From positions 1,425,604 through 1,489,603 of the forward strand of contig LT629952.1 of the NCBI GenBank assembly GCA_900104565.1: a DNA stretch of 64,000 bases. Direction: 5' to 3'. Shown piece after piece: positions 8,485-17,405 of this stretch (positions within the stretch are counted from its first letter, which is position 1; each line of letters starts with the position of its first letter). The notes beneath the pieces were generated by a model. It was not told the origin of the DNA. It was given only the letters and a program-made list of their open reading frames with translations, and searched no databases. The position numbers and the translations under genes are program-made. This DNA is from Ruminococcaceae bacterium Marseille-P2935. Lineage in GTDB: Bacteria > Bacillota > Clostridia > Oscillospirales > Ruminococcaceae.

Positions 8485-9882
8485 TTAAACGGGATGCACC
8501 ATGTGCTCGCGGTCTACCGAAGCATCAACGCCGTATTTTTTATCCCGGCGTTTTTCAAAGAACTTGGTAGCAACCTGCAGGAACTGAGCATAGCTGAGTA
8601 CATCTTCCTCCTGCTCAATAAATTCGGCAGGAATTTCTGCTTTAATCTTTTCCAGCTCAGGCTCGAGCAGATCAGCAGGACGGCAGTCGATCGGCTTTTC
8701 ATCACCAATAATCTTTTTGCGGAACTCGGGGTCAATGGCTACAGGGGTACGGCCATATTCACCGCGAACCAAGCCCTTAAATTCCTTGCTGACCATTTTA
8801 TAGCGCTCACCCATTACAACATTGAGCACCGCCTGGGTACCAACGATCTGAGAAGTTGGGGTAACCAGCGGGGGATAGCCCGCATCTTTTCTGACGTTTG
8901 GCACTTCGTTAAGCACTTCGTCCAGCTTATCTTCTTTACCAGCCTGTTTCAACTGGGAAACCAGGTTGGACAGCATGCCGCCCGGTACCTGATAAAGCAG
9001 GGTATTTGCGTCAACACCCAGCAGTTTGGGGTTAAGCTGGCCGCTGGCCAGGTATTTATCACGCAGTTTTGCAACCTTTTCGCGCACTACGTTAAGTTTT
9101 TTCAAATCCAGTCCGGTGTCATATTCAGTGCCGGCCAATGCCGCAACCATAGACTCAGTTGCCGGGTGGGAAGTACCCAGTGCCAGTGGGGACATAGCCG
9201 TATCAATGACATCTACGCCTGCTTCAATTGCTCTTAAGCAGGACATGGAAGCCAAACCGGAGGTGTAGTGGGTATGCAGCTGAATGGGAACCTTTACGGT
9301 TTCTTTCAACGCTTTTACCAGATCATATGCGGCGGTCGGAGTTATCAGGCCAGCCATATCTTTAATGCAGATGGAATCTGCGCCGGTGTTCTCCAGCTGT
9401 TTTGCATACTCAACAAAATATTCAATATTGTGCACCGGGCTAATGGTGTAACTGATGGCAGCCTGCAGGTGCGCACCTTCTTTTTTAGTGGCTTTAATCG
9501 AGGTTTCCAAGTTGCGGATATCGTTGAGCGCATCAAAAATGCGAATAATATCAATACCGTTTGCAACCGACCTCTGCACAAAATAAGCAACAACGTCATC
9601 TGCATAATGGCGGTAGCCCAGCATGTTCTGACCACGGTACAGCATTTGCAGCTTGGTGTTGGGCATATTTTTGCGCAGGATTCGCAGGCGCTCCCAGGGA
9701 TCCTCATCCAAAAAGCGCAGGCAGGCGTCAAAGGTTGCGCCGCCCCAAACCTCGGCTGAATAGAAGCCGCAGGCGTCAAGATCCGCCATCAGCGGAAGCA
9801 TTTCATCCAGGGTCATACGGGTAGCGATCAGCGACTGGTGCGCGTCACGCAGCACGGTTTCGGTAATTCTAACTTTAGCCAT
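8485..9882 (-). CDS. Carboxyltransferase 5S-type subunit (OadA / pyruvate carboxylase subunit B family)
   Basis: Moves a carboxyl group between biotin and pyruvate/oxaloacetate. The 465 residues start at ATG 9880-9882 with AAAGGGG seven bases upstream. Visible: metal-binding LRDAHQS near the N-terminus, GGATFDACLRFL, the carbamylated-Lys motif ICIKDMAGL, and metal ligands LHTHYTSG, then the C-terminal conserved carboxylase domain. It has no fused biotin domain; that is the separate neighbour at 9932. No membrane beta subunit follows, so a transcarboxylase role (5S subunit) fits better than a sodium pump, though a partner elsewhere is possible. Confidence 0.88.
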   Translation of the reverse strand: MAKVRITETVLRDAHQSLIATRMTLDEMLPLMADLDACGFYSAEVWGGATFDACLRFLDEDPWERLRILRKNMPNTKLQMLYRGQNMLGYRHYADDVVAYFVQRSVANGIDIIRIFDALNDIRNLETSIKATKKEGAHLQAAISYTISPVHNIEYFVEYAKQLENTGADSICIKDMAGLITPTAAYDLVKALKETVKVPIQLHTHYTSGLASMSCLRAIEAGVDVIDTAMSPLALGTSHPATESMVAALAGTEYDTGLDLKKLNVVREKVAKLRDKYLASGQLNPKLLGVDANTLLYQVPGGMLSNLVSQLKQAGKEDKLDEVLNEVPNVRKDAGYPPLVTPTSQIVGTQAVLNVVMGERYKMVSKEFKGLVRGEYGRTPVAIDPEFRKKIIGDEKPIDCRPADLLEPELEKIKAEIPAEFIEQEEDVLSYAQFLQVATKFFEKRRDKKYGVDASVDREHMVHPV

Positions 9883-9931
9883 AATGGCACCCCTTTCCAA
9901 TCAATGATTTTGGCGTGTGTACTCACAGCAA

Positions 9932-10315
9932 TTAGCCGATGGATACCAGCAGGTCATTGGAGTTTACACTGTCGCCTTTTTTCACATGAACAGCGGAAAC
10001 GGTGCCGGCCATAGGAGCAACAATGTCATTTTCCATCTTCATAGCTTCCAATACGATCAGTACATCGCCTTCTGCAACGGCCTGGCCTGCAGAAACCTTA
10101 ACATCCAGAATGGTGCCGGGCATTGGGCTGTTTACCGGAGAACCTCCGGCAGGTGCTGCCGGTGCGGGAGCCGTTGCCGGTGCAGGAGCTGGTGCTGGAG
10201 CAGGAGCTGCTGGTGCTGCTGGAGCAGGAGCTGCTGGCATTGCTGCGCCAGCCTCCAGCTCGTCTACCATAACATCATAGGCTTTTCCATTTACTACTAT
10301 ATTAAATCTTTTCAT
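9932..10315 (-). CDS. Biotin carboxyl carrier protein (1.3S-type)
   Basis: Carries the biotin that shuttles CO2 between the two flanking carboxyltransferase subunits. The 127 residues comprise a short N-terminal domain, an Ala/Pro linker at about 26-57 acting as a flexible arm, and a C-terminal biotinyl domain with the modified lysine in EAMKMEN. Directly between the 12S-like and 5S-like genes, gaps of 40-50 bases, so clearly one operon. Confidence 0.94.
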   Translation of the reverse strand: MKRFNIVVNGKAYDVMVDELEAGAAMPAAPAPAAPAAPAPAPAPAPATAPAPAAPAGGSPVNSPMPGTILDVKVSAGQAVAEGDVLIVLEAMKMENDIVAPMAGTVSAVHVKKGDSVNSNDLLVSIG

Positions 10316-10355
10316 CTTCTTTTCCTCCTTATACTAACTGTTTTTATCAAAATCC

Positions 10356-11789
10356 TTACATGGGGATGTTGGAATGTTTTTTCGGCAGTTTGGATACGCG
10401 TTTGGCAGCCAGCACATCCAGTGCGCTGATCAGGGTTGCGCGGGTATCGGCCGGATCAATAATGCCGTCAATCGAGCCGTCTGCAGCTGCATGATAAGCA
10501 GATGCTTCCGTTTCCATATATTCCTTCTCTACATCTGCTCTGGATTTTTCTGCTGTAATCTTATCGCCATAAGAGATGGCAACCGCAGTAGCAGGTTCCA
10601 GGGAGGAGATAGCGGCAGACGGCCAAGCGTAAGTCAAATCAGCATTGGCGCTGCGGCCGGCCAATGCAATGTAAGCAGCACCGTAAGCGGCACCGGTGAT
10701 CAGTGCAATCTTAGGGGTGGTAGCCTCAGCATAAATGTGGGCAAGCTTTGCAGCTTCGCGAATGCTGCCGCTGATTTCGGCCTTGGAGGACTGTACAAAT
10801 CCCGGTACATTGACTAAAGTGACCACAGGAATTTGATAGGTGTCACAGATGGAGACAAACCGTGCAATCTTTGCGCAGCAGTCGGCGCATAGGCGTGCAC
10901 CCTTGGTAGCTACCATGCCAACCGTAGAGCCGGCAATGGTTGCCAAATAGGTGCGAACACCTTCCGAGGCAAACTCGCCCTGTAGTTCCAGCGCACTATC
11001 TTCATCCACAATGTTCATAACCAGCTCTTTCACACAACTGGAGTTTACATCTTCGCAAGCGGCACGCAGCGCGTCTGCGGCGCCGGATTTTTCAGAGAAA
11101 TCGACATAAGGGGCAGCTGCCAGGTTGTTCAGCGGCAGCATGGAAACCAGTCTTCTGGCATCCTGTAAAGCAGCATTCTCATCTTCGCTGATCAGGTGAG
11201 CAACACCAGATTTTGCAGCTGCCTGAGCAGTTCCAGCATCTTGACAGCCCTCGCCATTCGCTTCTGCCACGTTGGGCGCAGTCATGTAAAGAGCCGCTTC
11301 TTTGCTCATTACCACAAAATCCGCACTGCATGCAATCATAGCGGCAGTGCCGGCACAAGGGCCAACTACTACCGAAATTTGCGGAACAACGCCAGACAGG
11401 GTATTTACACGATTCAGCATATCGCCATATGCTGCCAGGGTATCGTTTCCTTCTTCCAGGCGGGCGCCCTTAGAATCGTAGATTCCTACAATGGGTACGC
11501 CTGTTTTCAAAGCCAAATCATAAACCTTGGCAATTTTTGCTGCATGAACACGGCCAACTCCGCCGCCCATTTCAGTACTGTCCTGCGCGAATGCATAGAC
11601 CGGGCTTCCTTCCACCAAACCATAACCAGTGACCACACCTGTCCCCTGGCCGCCCACCTTTGTAAACGCATCCAGTTCTACGAATGTATTCTGATCAAAA
11701 AACAGATTCATTCTTTCACGGGCCGGGGTAGCTTTTACTATGGCCTGACGGGCACTCTCCAGTGCCTGTATTTTTCCGACAACGCTCAT
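10356..11789 (-). CDS. Acyl-CoA carboxyltransferase 12S-type subunit (MmdA/PccB family)
   Basis: Carboxyltransferase that exchanges CO2 between an acyl-CoA (methylmalonyl-CoA or similar) and biotin. Start at ATG 11787-11789 behind GGAGGAG, giving 477 residues. Crotonase-type halves are visible: the GGGVGRVHAAKI and YDSKGARLEEG segments, two oxyanion-type loops (GPCAGTAAMIA and GAAYGAAYIAL). With the biotin carrier and 5S-like subunit it makes the full set of Propionibacterium-type methylmalonyl-CoA:pyruvate transcarboxylase (12S-1.3S-5S). Substrate choice cannot be read from sequence alone. Confidence 0.88.
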   Translation of the reverse strand: MSVVGKIQALESARQAIVKATPARERMNLFFDQNTFVELDAFTKVGGQGTGVVTGYGLVEGSPVYAFAQDSTEMGGGVGRVHAAKIAKVYDLALKTGVPIVGIYDSKGARLEEGNDTLAAYGDMLNRVNTLSGVVPQISVVVGPCAGTAAMIACSADFVVMSKEAALYMTAPNVAEANGEGCQDAGTAQAAAKSGVAHLISEDENAALQDARRLVSMLPLNNLAAAPYVDFSEKSGAADALRAACEDVNSSCVKELVMNIVDEDSALELQGEFASEGVRTYLATIAGSTVGMVATKGARLCADCCAKIARFVSICDTYQIPVVTLVNVPGFVQSSKAEISGSIREAAKLAHIYAEATTPKIALITGAAYGAAYIALAGRSANADLTYAWPSAAISSLEPATAVAISYGDKITAEKSRADVEKEYMETEASAYHAAADGSIDGIIDPADTRATLISALDVLAAKRVSKLPKKHSNIPM

Positions 11790-11927
11790 CTTTTCTCCTC
11801 CATTCTTAATCCTTATCCCAGGCCGAAACTGCCGCCGATGAACAAAGGCTGCATCCGGCTTCATACGCATTTCTCCGCTTGTTCCACAATTCTCCAGTTC
11901 ATCCGGTTACAAACGAAATCACTATAA

Positions 11928-11956
11928 AGTATACACGTTTGAGAATAAAATAACAA
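11928..11956 (-). promoter_or_regulatory. Promoter of the transcarboxylase operon
   Basis: Minus strand TTGTTA, 17-base spacer ending in TG, TATACT. About 130 bases of leader precede the 12S-type start. Confidence 0.7.
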
Positions 11957-12347
11957 GGTTTTTTCTTCTTTTTCCACCATAAAAATACCATTATTAGGCT
12001 ATTTCCATAATTTTAATTTTACACAACTTTAATCGCTGTACAAACAAGGTTGTCATGGCGTATAAATGAACGTTACTATCCTTGGTTTTTCCATCAGACT
12101 TCATTCAACTCGGCACTGCGCCAGAAATAAACTTCTCTTTATCCTGAAGTTTTTCCTGCGAGAAAAAAGCATCGTAAGCTTTCCAGAGAAGATATGCCTG
12201 CAGACCAACAGCTGCCGCCTGCTCGTTGCTGTGTTTACCCAGCTGTCAAGCACCTGGAATAAGCCCAGGCTGTGTAAAATGGCTTGCCCCAACTTTCTTT
12301 TTGTACTAGGCATTAGATTTGCGCCGTTAAAAACCTATTCACAATGC

Positions 12348-12384
12348 AAAAAACGGAACTCACCTTGCTGAGGGTGAATTCCGT
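12348..12384 (-). terminator. Terminator of the SUFU-domain gene
   Basis: Stem ACGGAACTCACC / GGTGAATTCCGT with one wobble pair, followed on the minus strand by six T, about 110 bases past the stop. Confidence 0.65.
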
Positions 12385-12491
12385 ATCTCTGTTTTTTATT
12401 GCTTGTAATAAAAAAGCACGTATGTGCCCGCGCATCAAAAAAATGGCGAAGAGGAGGCTCCCCGATTACCGAAAGCAAAAACGGCTATTTT

Positions 12492-13208
12492 TTATAAGTT
12501 TGCGATTTCGGCCCGGCCATAGTCGGTCTCGTCACTTTCCAGTTTTTCCAAAAGCTTTGAAACGCTGTATTTTTCCTCCAGCACCAGGCGAAGTTCCGAA
12601 TCGGTCATACCCACCAGCTGTACAAACTCTACCTGGCCATTGGGTGTATTGATCCGTCCGGCATCATCCAGCTTTGTGATAAACCCGGTAATTTTAGATG
12701 CGCTGTTTGCATCCATCCCCGTTGTCTGGCCGGTATAAATATATTCTTGCGGCCGGAAAACTTCCCCTTTTTCGAAGGATACCCGGGCCAGCGCCTGCAA
12801 AATACCGCATATACACAAAATTTCCGACTCGGCATCTGCCAGGCAATATTTTTTCAGCTTTAAAGTAAGTTCAAATCCATAGCCGCTCCGGTTCTGGTCT
12901 TCCAATTCTTTCTCGTATAGTTCGCTGAACCCATAGGTAACAAAGTGGTAGTATTCTCCGCCGTCATATACACTGATGCCGTCCAGCGGATTGTTTCCAC
13001 CCAATCCCCATGAAACTATAGTGCCATAGTGCTTTGGATCGGTCTGACCGGGATAGAGCCGTTCAAAGGCGGCAGTAATTGCCTGCCAGCCTGGGGCTGC
13101 CTCATTCTTCCCGCCGAATTTTTCCTTACGGGGGCTTTGCCGGTGTTTTAGACCGCTTTCGCTCGAAGCTTGCCCGGTCTTTGGTTTTCTTTTCCATGGC
13201 CACCGCAT
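12492..13208 (-). CDS. Suppressor of fused (SUFU) domain protein
   Basis: SUFU domains are known from animal Hedgehog signalling; bacterial copies are often proposed as immunity proteins for polymorphic toxins, but many stand alone and their role is unknown. Start at ATG 13206-13208 with AAAGGGGG six bases upstream (238 residues). After a basic N-terminal tail of about 35 residues, the domain shows FERLYPG, NPLDGISVYD and FVTYGFSELYEKE, which are characteristic. No toxin gene is adjacent. It has its own terminator and seems monocistronic. Confidence 0.8.
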   Translation of the reverse strand: MRWPWKRKPKTGQASSESGLKHRQSPRKEKFGGKNEAAPGWQAITAAFERLYPGQTDPKHYGTIVSWGLGGNNPLDGISVYDGGEYYHFVTYGFSELYEKELEDQNRSGYGFELTLKLKKYCLADAESEILCICGILQALARVSFEKGEVFRPQEYIYTGQTTGMDANSASKITGFITKLDDAGRINTPNGQVEFVQLVGMTDSELRLVLEEKYSVSKLLEKLESDETDYGRAEIANL

Positions 13209-13566
13209 TGGTATCCCCCTTTTTGCCATTTGCTTTTTGTTTATATCATAGACTATGGTTTATTACCTCTAAAAGAGTTTTACCAGCCGGTAAGCACATT
13301 GTTCAGAAACGCCGCTGCCATGTTTTTTCCTTCAATAAATCTGGCACCGGCTAATATAAAGCCGGCAGGTGCACCTAAAACTGCTCCAACCGATGGAAAA
13401 TCTTCTAAGCCAAAAAGGCCGCCCAACTGTCTGAAACAGAAAACCAATGGGACTATAAGTACTTCTTTTAAATCAGTTCGGTAATGAAGCCGCACCACAA
13501 ATTTTAAAGGAAGCCAGCCCCTATATTTTGCGGCCAAAAGCTAAGGGAGCAATTGCTTTTGAGGGA
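13209..13566. other. Intergenic region
   Basis: About 360 bases. A minus-strand frame at 13280-13537 encodes a hydrophobic 50-residue stretch but lacks a convincing start or ribosome site; it may be a gene remnant. Nothing else seen. Confidence 0.4.
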
Positions 13567-13896
13567 CTATCCGCCGCAGTGCTTTTCCCGCATAAAAAAC
13601 TCCTGGATAGAAAAGAGGTCTTCCTTTAAAAAATGAAGTTTTTTCAATGGCTCATGCCACTCTTCTTTTACCCTGTCAGAAATTCCGGCAAACAAATACC
13701 CGTGCAGCAGTGCCCAGTTAAGGCCGCTGCGCAAAAGTCCGTCCAGCAGTGCCTCGTCTTCTTTATCATTTTGATACACTGCGGCAACAGTAATCGTAGC
13801 TGCTTCGCCGGTCAGCCAGAGTATGGCAATGTCTTTTCCGGCATTTTGGGCCAGAATACAGGCTGCCGGCTCACCCTGAACAGGAAACAAGTTCAT
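13567..13896 (-). CDS. Hypothetical protein downstream of rluB
   Basis: A 109-residue protein with no family I can name. Start at ATG 13894-13896, 13 bases after the rluB stop; there is no good ribosome site, so coupling to rluB is likely. The middle segment DGLLRSGLNWALLHGY resembles the last helix and strand of acetyltransferase-like folds, but the acetyl-CoA motif is absent. The C-terminus is charged and helical. Probably real because of its place at the end of the operon. Confidence 0.5.
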   Translation of the reverse strand: MNLFPVQGEPAACILAQNAGKDIAILWLTGEAATITVAAVYQNDKEDEALLDGLLRSGLNWALLHGYLFAGISDRVKEEWHEPLKKLHFLKEDLFSIQEFFMREKHCGG

Positions 13897-13909
13897 ACAG
13901 TTGTGTAGG

Positions 13910-14938
13910 TTATTTTTTTCGGTTATTGGAAGGAACTGAAGCACGGTACCCACCCCTGTCGTTATGGTTCTTCTTTTTATGGTAGCCGCCGAAGCGCCCT
14001 TCGCCGGAAACATCAATGACGCCATCCGGCAAGTTTTTGTCATGGCGCTGCTGGGGTTTGGCAGCCTTTTGCAGCCGCTCGTCATATCGCTGGCTGTGGT
14101 TGCCCCGCCCCGGGTAGCCTGCTGCAGCCTGCTTTTCTTTTTTGCCGGCAGAAACAGTACTTTTTAAAACCTGCTGCGGGTTGTTGGCCTGGGGTGCCTT
14201 CGTATTCTTATTCACCGACCCACGCAGAGCAATCAGCTCGGAAGGGGTAAGCTCCCGCCATTCGCCCGGCTTTAGCATCCCCAGTTTTATTGGGCCAACC
14301 GAGGTGCGTTTCAGGCGTACTACTTCCAGCCCAACCGCCTCACACATGCGGCGAATCTGACGGTTGCGGCCTTCGTGGATGGTAATCTGCAGTACCACCC
14401 GGCCTGGCTGTTTGTCCAAAACCAATACCTGAGCGGGTAAAGTCATGCGGTCATCCAGCATTACACCTGCCGAAAGCAATGCCGCCTGTTCGTCAGTAAT
14501 ATCGGGCCGAACGGTAACCCGGTATGTTTTTGCAATATGGTTGCTGGGGTGCATCACCGTGTTGGCAAATGCCCCATCATTGGTAAACAACAGCAGCCCT
14601 TCGGTATTACGGTCAAGCCGCCCTACGGGATATACTTTTTCAGGTGCGTTTTCCACCAGTTCGGCTACGCACCGCCTGCCCAGCTCATCGCTGGTGGTGG
14701 TGACATAGCCGCGGGGTTTATTTAATATGATATAAACATTATTTTTCCGCCGCTGCAAGGTAACATTTACCCCGTCAATAGCGATGATATCACGCCGTAT
14801 ATCCACCGGGTGCCCAATTTTTGCAGGGCGCCCATTCACCGTAATGCGGCCATGCTGAATATATTCCTCTGCCTTGCGACGGGAAAGAATACCCTGGTCG
14901 GACAATACCTTTTGTATACGAATTCCCTGTGTTTTCAA
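13910..14938 (-). CDS. rluB: Pseudouridine synthase, RluB/RsuA family
   Basis: Makes pseudouridine in 23S rRNA (by family). I choose the TTG at 14936-14938 because GGAGG lies seven bases upstream and the S4 domain then begins (RIQKVLSDQGILSRRKAEEY). 342 residues: S4 domain to about 65, catalytic domain with the catalytic Asp in VGRLDRNTEGLLL, and IHEGRNRQIRRM. The last 100 residues are a basic, low-complexity Lys/Arg/Gly/Gln tail, an extension likely to bind RNA. In the scpA-scpB-gerW-dacF cluster. Confidence 0.93.
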   Translation of the reverse strand: MKTQGIRIQKVLSDQGILSRRKAEEYIQHGRITVNGRPAKIGHPVDIRRDIIAIDGVNVTLQRRKNNVYIILNKPRGYVTTTSDELGRRCVAELVENAPEKVYPVGRLDRNTEGLLLFTNDGAFANTVMHPSNHIAKTYRVTVRPDITDEQAALLSAGVMLDDRMTLPAQVLVLDKQPGRVVLQITIHEGRNRQIRRMCEAVGLEVVRLKRTSVGPIKLGMLKPGEWRELTPSELIALRGSVNKNTKAPQANNPQQVLKSTVSAGKKEKQAAAGYPGRGNHSQRYDERLQKAAKPQQRHDKNLPDGVIDVSGEGRFGGYHKKKNHNDRGGYRASVPSNNRKK

Positions 14939-14973
14939 GCTTTTTCCTCCATAGCGCAAAAAGCGCCTATCAT

Positions 14974-16140
14974 TCATTCTTTATGGGTCCACTGTTTCAG
15001 CCAATCTAAAAATTCTTCCAGCAACCCTTTCTTTTCTTCATACTGGTGCAGCAGATCAACGCTCTCGGCGGTGACTAGGGGTACCTCGCAAATAATATCT
15101 TCCCCAGAATACACCACCACCTGCCCCACTACCTGGCCGGCTTTAACCGGCGCATATAAAAACGGGTCTTTGCAGATCTCTACCCGAAGCGGCTGGCCGC
15201 CTTCTTTTTTTACGGTTACCTGCGGCTCTCCCACCGGCTGCAGTGCCGCCTCGCCTTTCACTCCGCCGGTTACCGGTACGGTAATCTGCTGGGGAAGGTA
15301 TTGTTTGGCAGGCTGCTGTTCATATAAAGCAAACGCCGCGTCCAGCATATTTTTATGGGCATTCCAGTCATCGGGGCAATTTAAAGTGACGGCAATTAAC
15401 GTAACACCGTTTCTGGTTGCCGCCGAAACCAGGCATCGGCCTGCCGATTTGGTAAAGCCGGTTTTAACCCCCATAGCCCCCTCGTAGGACCGAAGCAGCC
15501 GGTTATGGTTGGAAAGCCAGCGCTTATAAGGTGGGTTTCCAAATTCCAGCTGGGCGGTTTTACTGCCGCAGATTTCGGCAAAGTCAGGGTTTTTCAGTGC
15601 TTCACGAGCCAGTTTTGCCATATCATAGGCGGTAGAATAATGCTCCTGATTCGGCAGCCCCGATGGTGTGACAAAATGGGTCCTGGTCAACCCTATTTCT
15701 TTGGCGCGTTTATTCATAAGTTCCACAAATTTTTCAACGCTGCCGCTGATCTTTACCGCTGCGCTGTTGGCGGCATCGTTCCCCGAGGGCAGCAGCATTC
15801 CATAAGCAAGGCCGCGCAGGGTTACCTGATCCCCGGGCATAAGGCCCATGGACGAACCCTCGACCTGTACCGCTTTGGCATTCACTACAAACCAATCATC
15901 AAGGTTTGGCTGCTCTAACGTAATAAGCGCCGACATAATTTTGGTTGTGCTAGCCATCGGCAGTTGTTTTTCTGCATTTTTGGCAAACACTACTTCACCG
16001 CTTTGGGCCTCCATCACTACCGCACCCTGTGCAGCGGATGAAAAGCCCGGCGTATCAGGGATCATTTCGGCCCTGGCCCGCACAGGCACTATTAGCACCA
16101 CTGCCACCAAAGCCGCCGCAAAAACTTTTGCTGTCTTCAT
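14974..16140 (-). CDS. dacF: D-alanyl-D-alanine carboxypeptidase (DacF/PBP5 type)
   Basis: Trims the terminal D-Ala of peptidoglycan stem peptides. 388 residues from ATG 16138-16140, with a signal peptide of about 24 residues ending in ARA. All catalytic motifs intact: STTK (64-67), SGN (119-121), KTG (226-228). A C-terminal beta domain and an amphipathic end follow, as in PBP5-type membrane anchoring. Downstream of gerW and upstream of rluB; in Bacillus the comparable dacF is a forespore gene, so a sporulation role is plausible. Confidence 0.94.
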   Translation of the reverse strand: MKTAKVFAAALVAVVLIVPVRARAEMIPDTPGFSSAAQGAVVMEAQSGEVVFAKNAEKQLPMASTTKIMSALITLEQPNLDDWFVVNAKAVQVEGSSMGLMPGDQVTLRGLAYGMLLPSGNDAANSAAVKISGSVEKFVELMNKRAKEIGLTRTHFVTPSGLPNQEHYSTAYDMAKLAREALKNPDFAEICGSKTAQLEFGNPPYKRWLSNHNRLLRSYEGAMGVKTGFTKSAGRCLVSAATRNGVTLIAVTLNCPDDWNAHKNMLDAAFALYEQQPAKQYLPQQITVPVTGGVKGEAALQPVGEPQVTVKKEGGQPLRVEICKDPFLYAPVKAGQVVGQVVVYSGEDIICEVPLVTAESVDLLHQYEEKKGLLEEFLDWLKQWTHKE

Positions 16141-16298
16141 ATTCCACCCGCCGCTTCCCATGCTAAAATTCGCTTTCACACATTAATTCTGCTCACTTAA
16201 TCACCGTCAATGAGTGTGGTATTAAAATGAGCATGCGTTTAAACAAAAATTCGTATAACATCCTATGCGGGTGGACAAATTGTATATTCCCGTTACAG

Positions 16299-16721
16299 CT
16301 ACAGCAGCGGATCTTCCGCTCCTGTTTTTGCATCGTTTTTCTTTTCTGCCTTATTGCCTTTATTCACTAAACCAGAGATCTTATCGATCACATCAGGAAT
16401 AATGTTTACCGCACGGTCTGCAGTAGAATTGGCAGTGTTCATCTGCAGCAGCTCTACCCGTCCGTCGGTGTGAATAACCAAAAAAGCTACAGGCTGAATC
16501 GTTACCCCGCCGCCGCTGCCGCCGCCAAACAGTTCAGGCTGCTTTGTACTGGGCAGGTCAGAGCCACCCGATGCAAAACCGAAGGTCACCTTTGAAATTG
16601 GAATAATTGTTGTGCCGTCTGGGGAGGTAATTGCTTCACCAATAATCGAGTTCACATCAACCAGACTTTTTAAGTTGTTCAAGGAAGTATCTAACAGTCC
16701 GTTAATTGCATGATCTTTCAT
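16299..16721 (-). CDS. gerW: GerW/YtfJ-family sporulation protein
   Basis: In Bacillus subtilis this family is needed for germination. The 140 residues contain the conserved start region DTSLNNLKSLVDVNSIIGEAI, TIIPISKVTFGFASGG, a Gly-rich stretch at about 65-72 and the PVAFLVI strand. Its ATG abuts the stop of the DUF2953 gene with GGTGG upstream, so the two are coupled. It is the clearest sign that the organism makes endospores. Confidence 0.92.
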   Translation of the reverse strand: MKDHAINGLLDTSLNNLKSLVDVNSIIGEAITSPDGTTIIPISKVTFGFASGGSDLPSTKQPELFGGGSGGGVTIQPVAFLVIHTDGRVELLQMNTANSTADRAVNIIPDVIDKISGLVNKGNKAEKKNDAKTGAEDPLL

Positions 16722-17405
16722 TTATTGCACCACCTTTGGTTTTTCTGTCTTACTATGATTTTCTTCTGCCTCACGGGCCATCTGGCGTTTCAAAAACCCA
16801 AGCCCAGCTTTTAACGCGGCACCCAGGGCGACCAGCGGTATTACCCGCATTTTAGTATGAAAGCATATTGTCGTATCGGAATGCAGAAAGTCCATTCCCA
16901 CCCGAATTTGACAGGTGCCAATTTTCAAAAAGTTTTTAGCCAACGCATATAAAGAATATACCCAGCCGTTCATTTTTCCATACGTAATGGCTGTGGTGGC
17001 GGCATCTTCCGTTGCAACAGTGACCTCAAGACGCATCTGATAAAAATATGCATGGCGCAGCATACATCCTAAAAAGCCTTTTCCTTCTGCCGCCAGGTCA
17101 ACGGCAATACCTACTGTTTCAAAAAAATTCTTCTTTGCTGTACCCTTCTGCGGTAACTCCTTAGCTTTTTTGCCTTTTTTCAACTCCCGCCTTTTTTTAC
17201 GTGCTTCTTTTTTGGCTTTTTTTTCCTCGGCAGCTTTTTTCTGTTTGGGTGTTTTCTCTTTGGCAGGCAACAGCTTTAAATGAACCAACCCATAACGGAC
17301 ACGGATTGAAAATACATCTAAAAAATCGATTTGGGCCACCACCGGAATACAAAGCAGAAGCAGCAGCAGACCCAAAATGGCAAGCAGTACCCAAACAATA
17401 ATCAT
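16722..17405 (-). CDS. DUF2953 membrane protein
   Basis: Family of unknown function found beside gerW in spore-forming Clostridia and Bacilli. 227 residues: one N-terminal membrane helix (about 2-24), an extracellular or peripheral domain interrupted by a highly Lys/Glu-rich coil (about 50-90), and the conserved C-terminal region around KIGTCQIRVGMDF. Transcribed directly into gerW. Confidence 0.82.
   Translation of the reverse strand: MIIVWVLLAILGLLLLLLCIPVVAQIDFLDVFSIRVRYGLVHLKLLPAKEKTPKQKKAAEEKKAKKEARKKRRELKKGKKAKELPQKGTAKKNFFETVGIAVDLAAEGKGFLGCMLRHAYFYQMRLEVTVATEDAATTAITYGKMNGWVYSLYALAKNFLKIGTCQIRVGMDFLHSDTTICFHTKMRVIPLVALGAALKAGLGFLKRQMAREAEENHSKTEKPKVVQ

Larger units (their letters stand above)
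11790..12491. other. Intergenic region upstream of the transcarboxylase operon
   Basis: About 700 bases. It holds the operon promoter (11928-11956), the terminator of the SUFU gene (12348-12384) and otherwise AT-rich sequence with no ORF I can support. Confidence 0.6.

Noticed and set aside
10002-10280. Plus-strand frame rich in Gly/Ala opposite the biotin carrier
   Set aside because: Antisense shadow of the Ala/Pro linker.
12066-12371. Plus-strand open frame of 101 codons upstream of the transcarboxylase operon
   Set aside because: No ribosome site, odd composition, and it overlaps the terminator of the SUFU gene.
13280-13537. Minus-strand hydrophobic frame
   Set aside because: TTG start without a ribosome site and no family resemblance; recorded as a possible remnant only.
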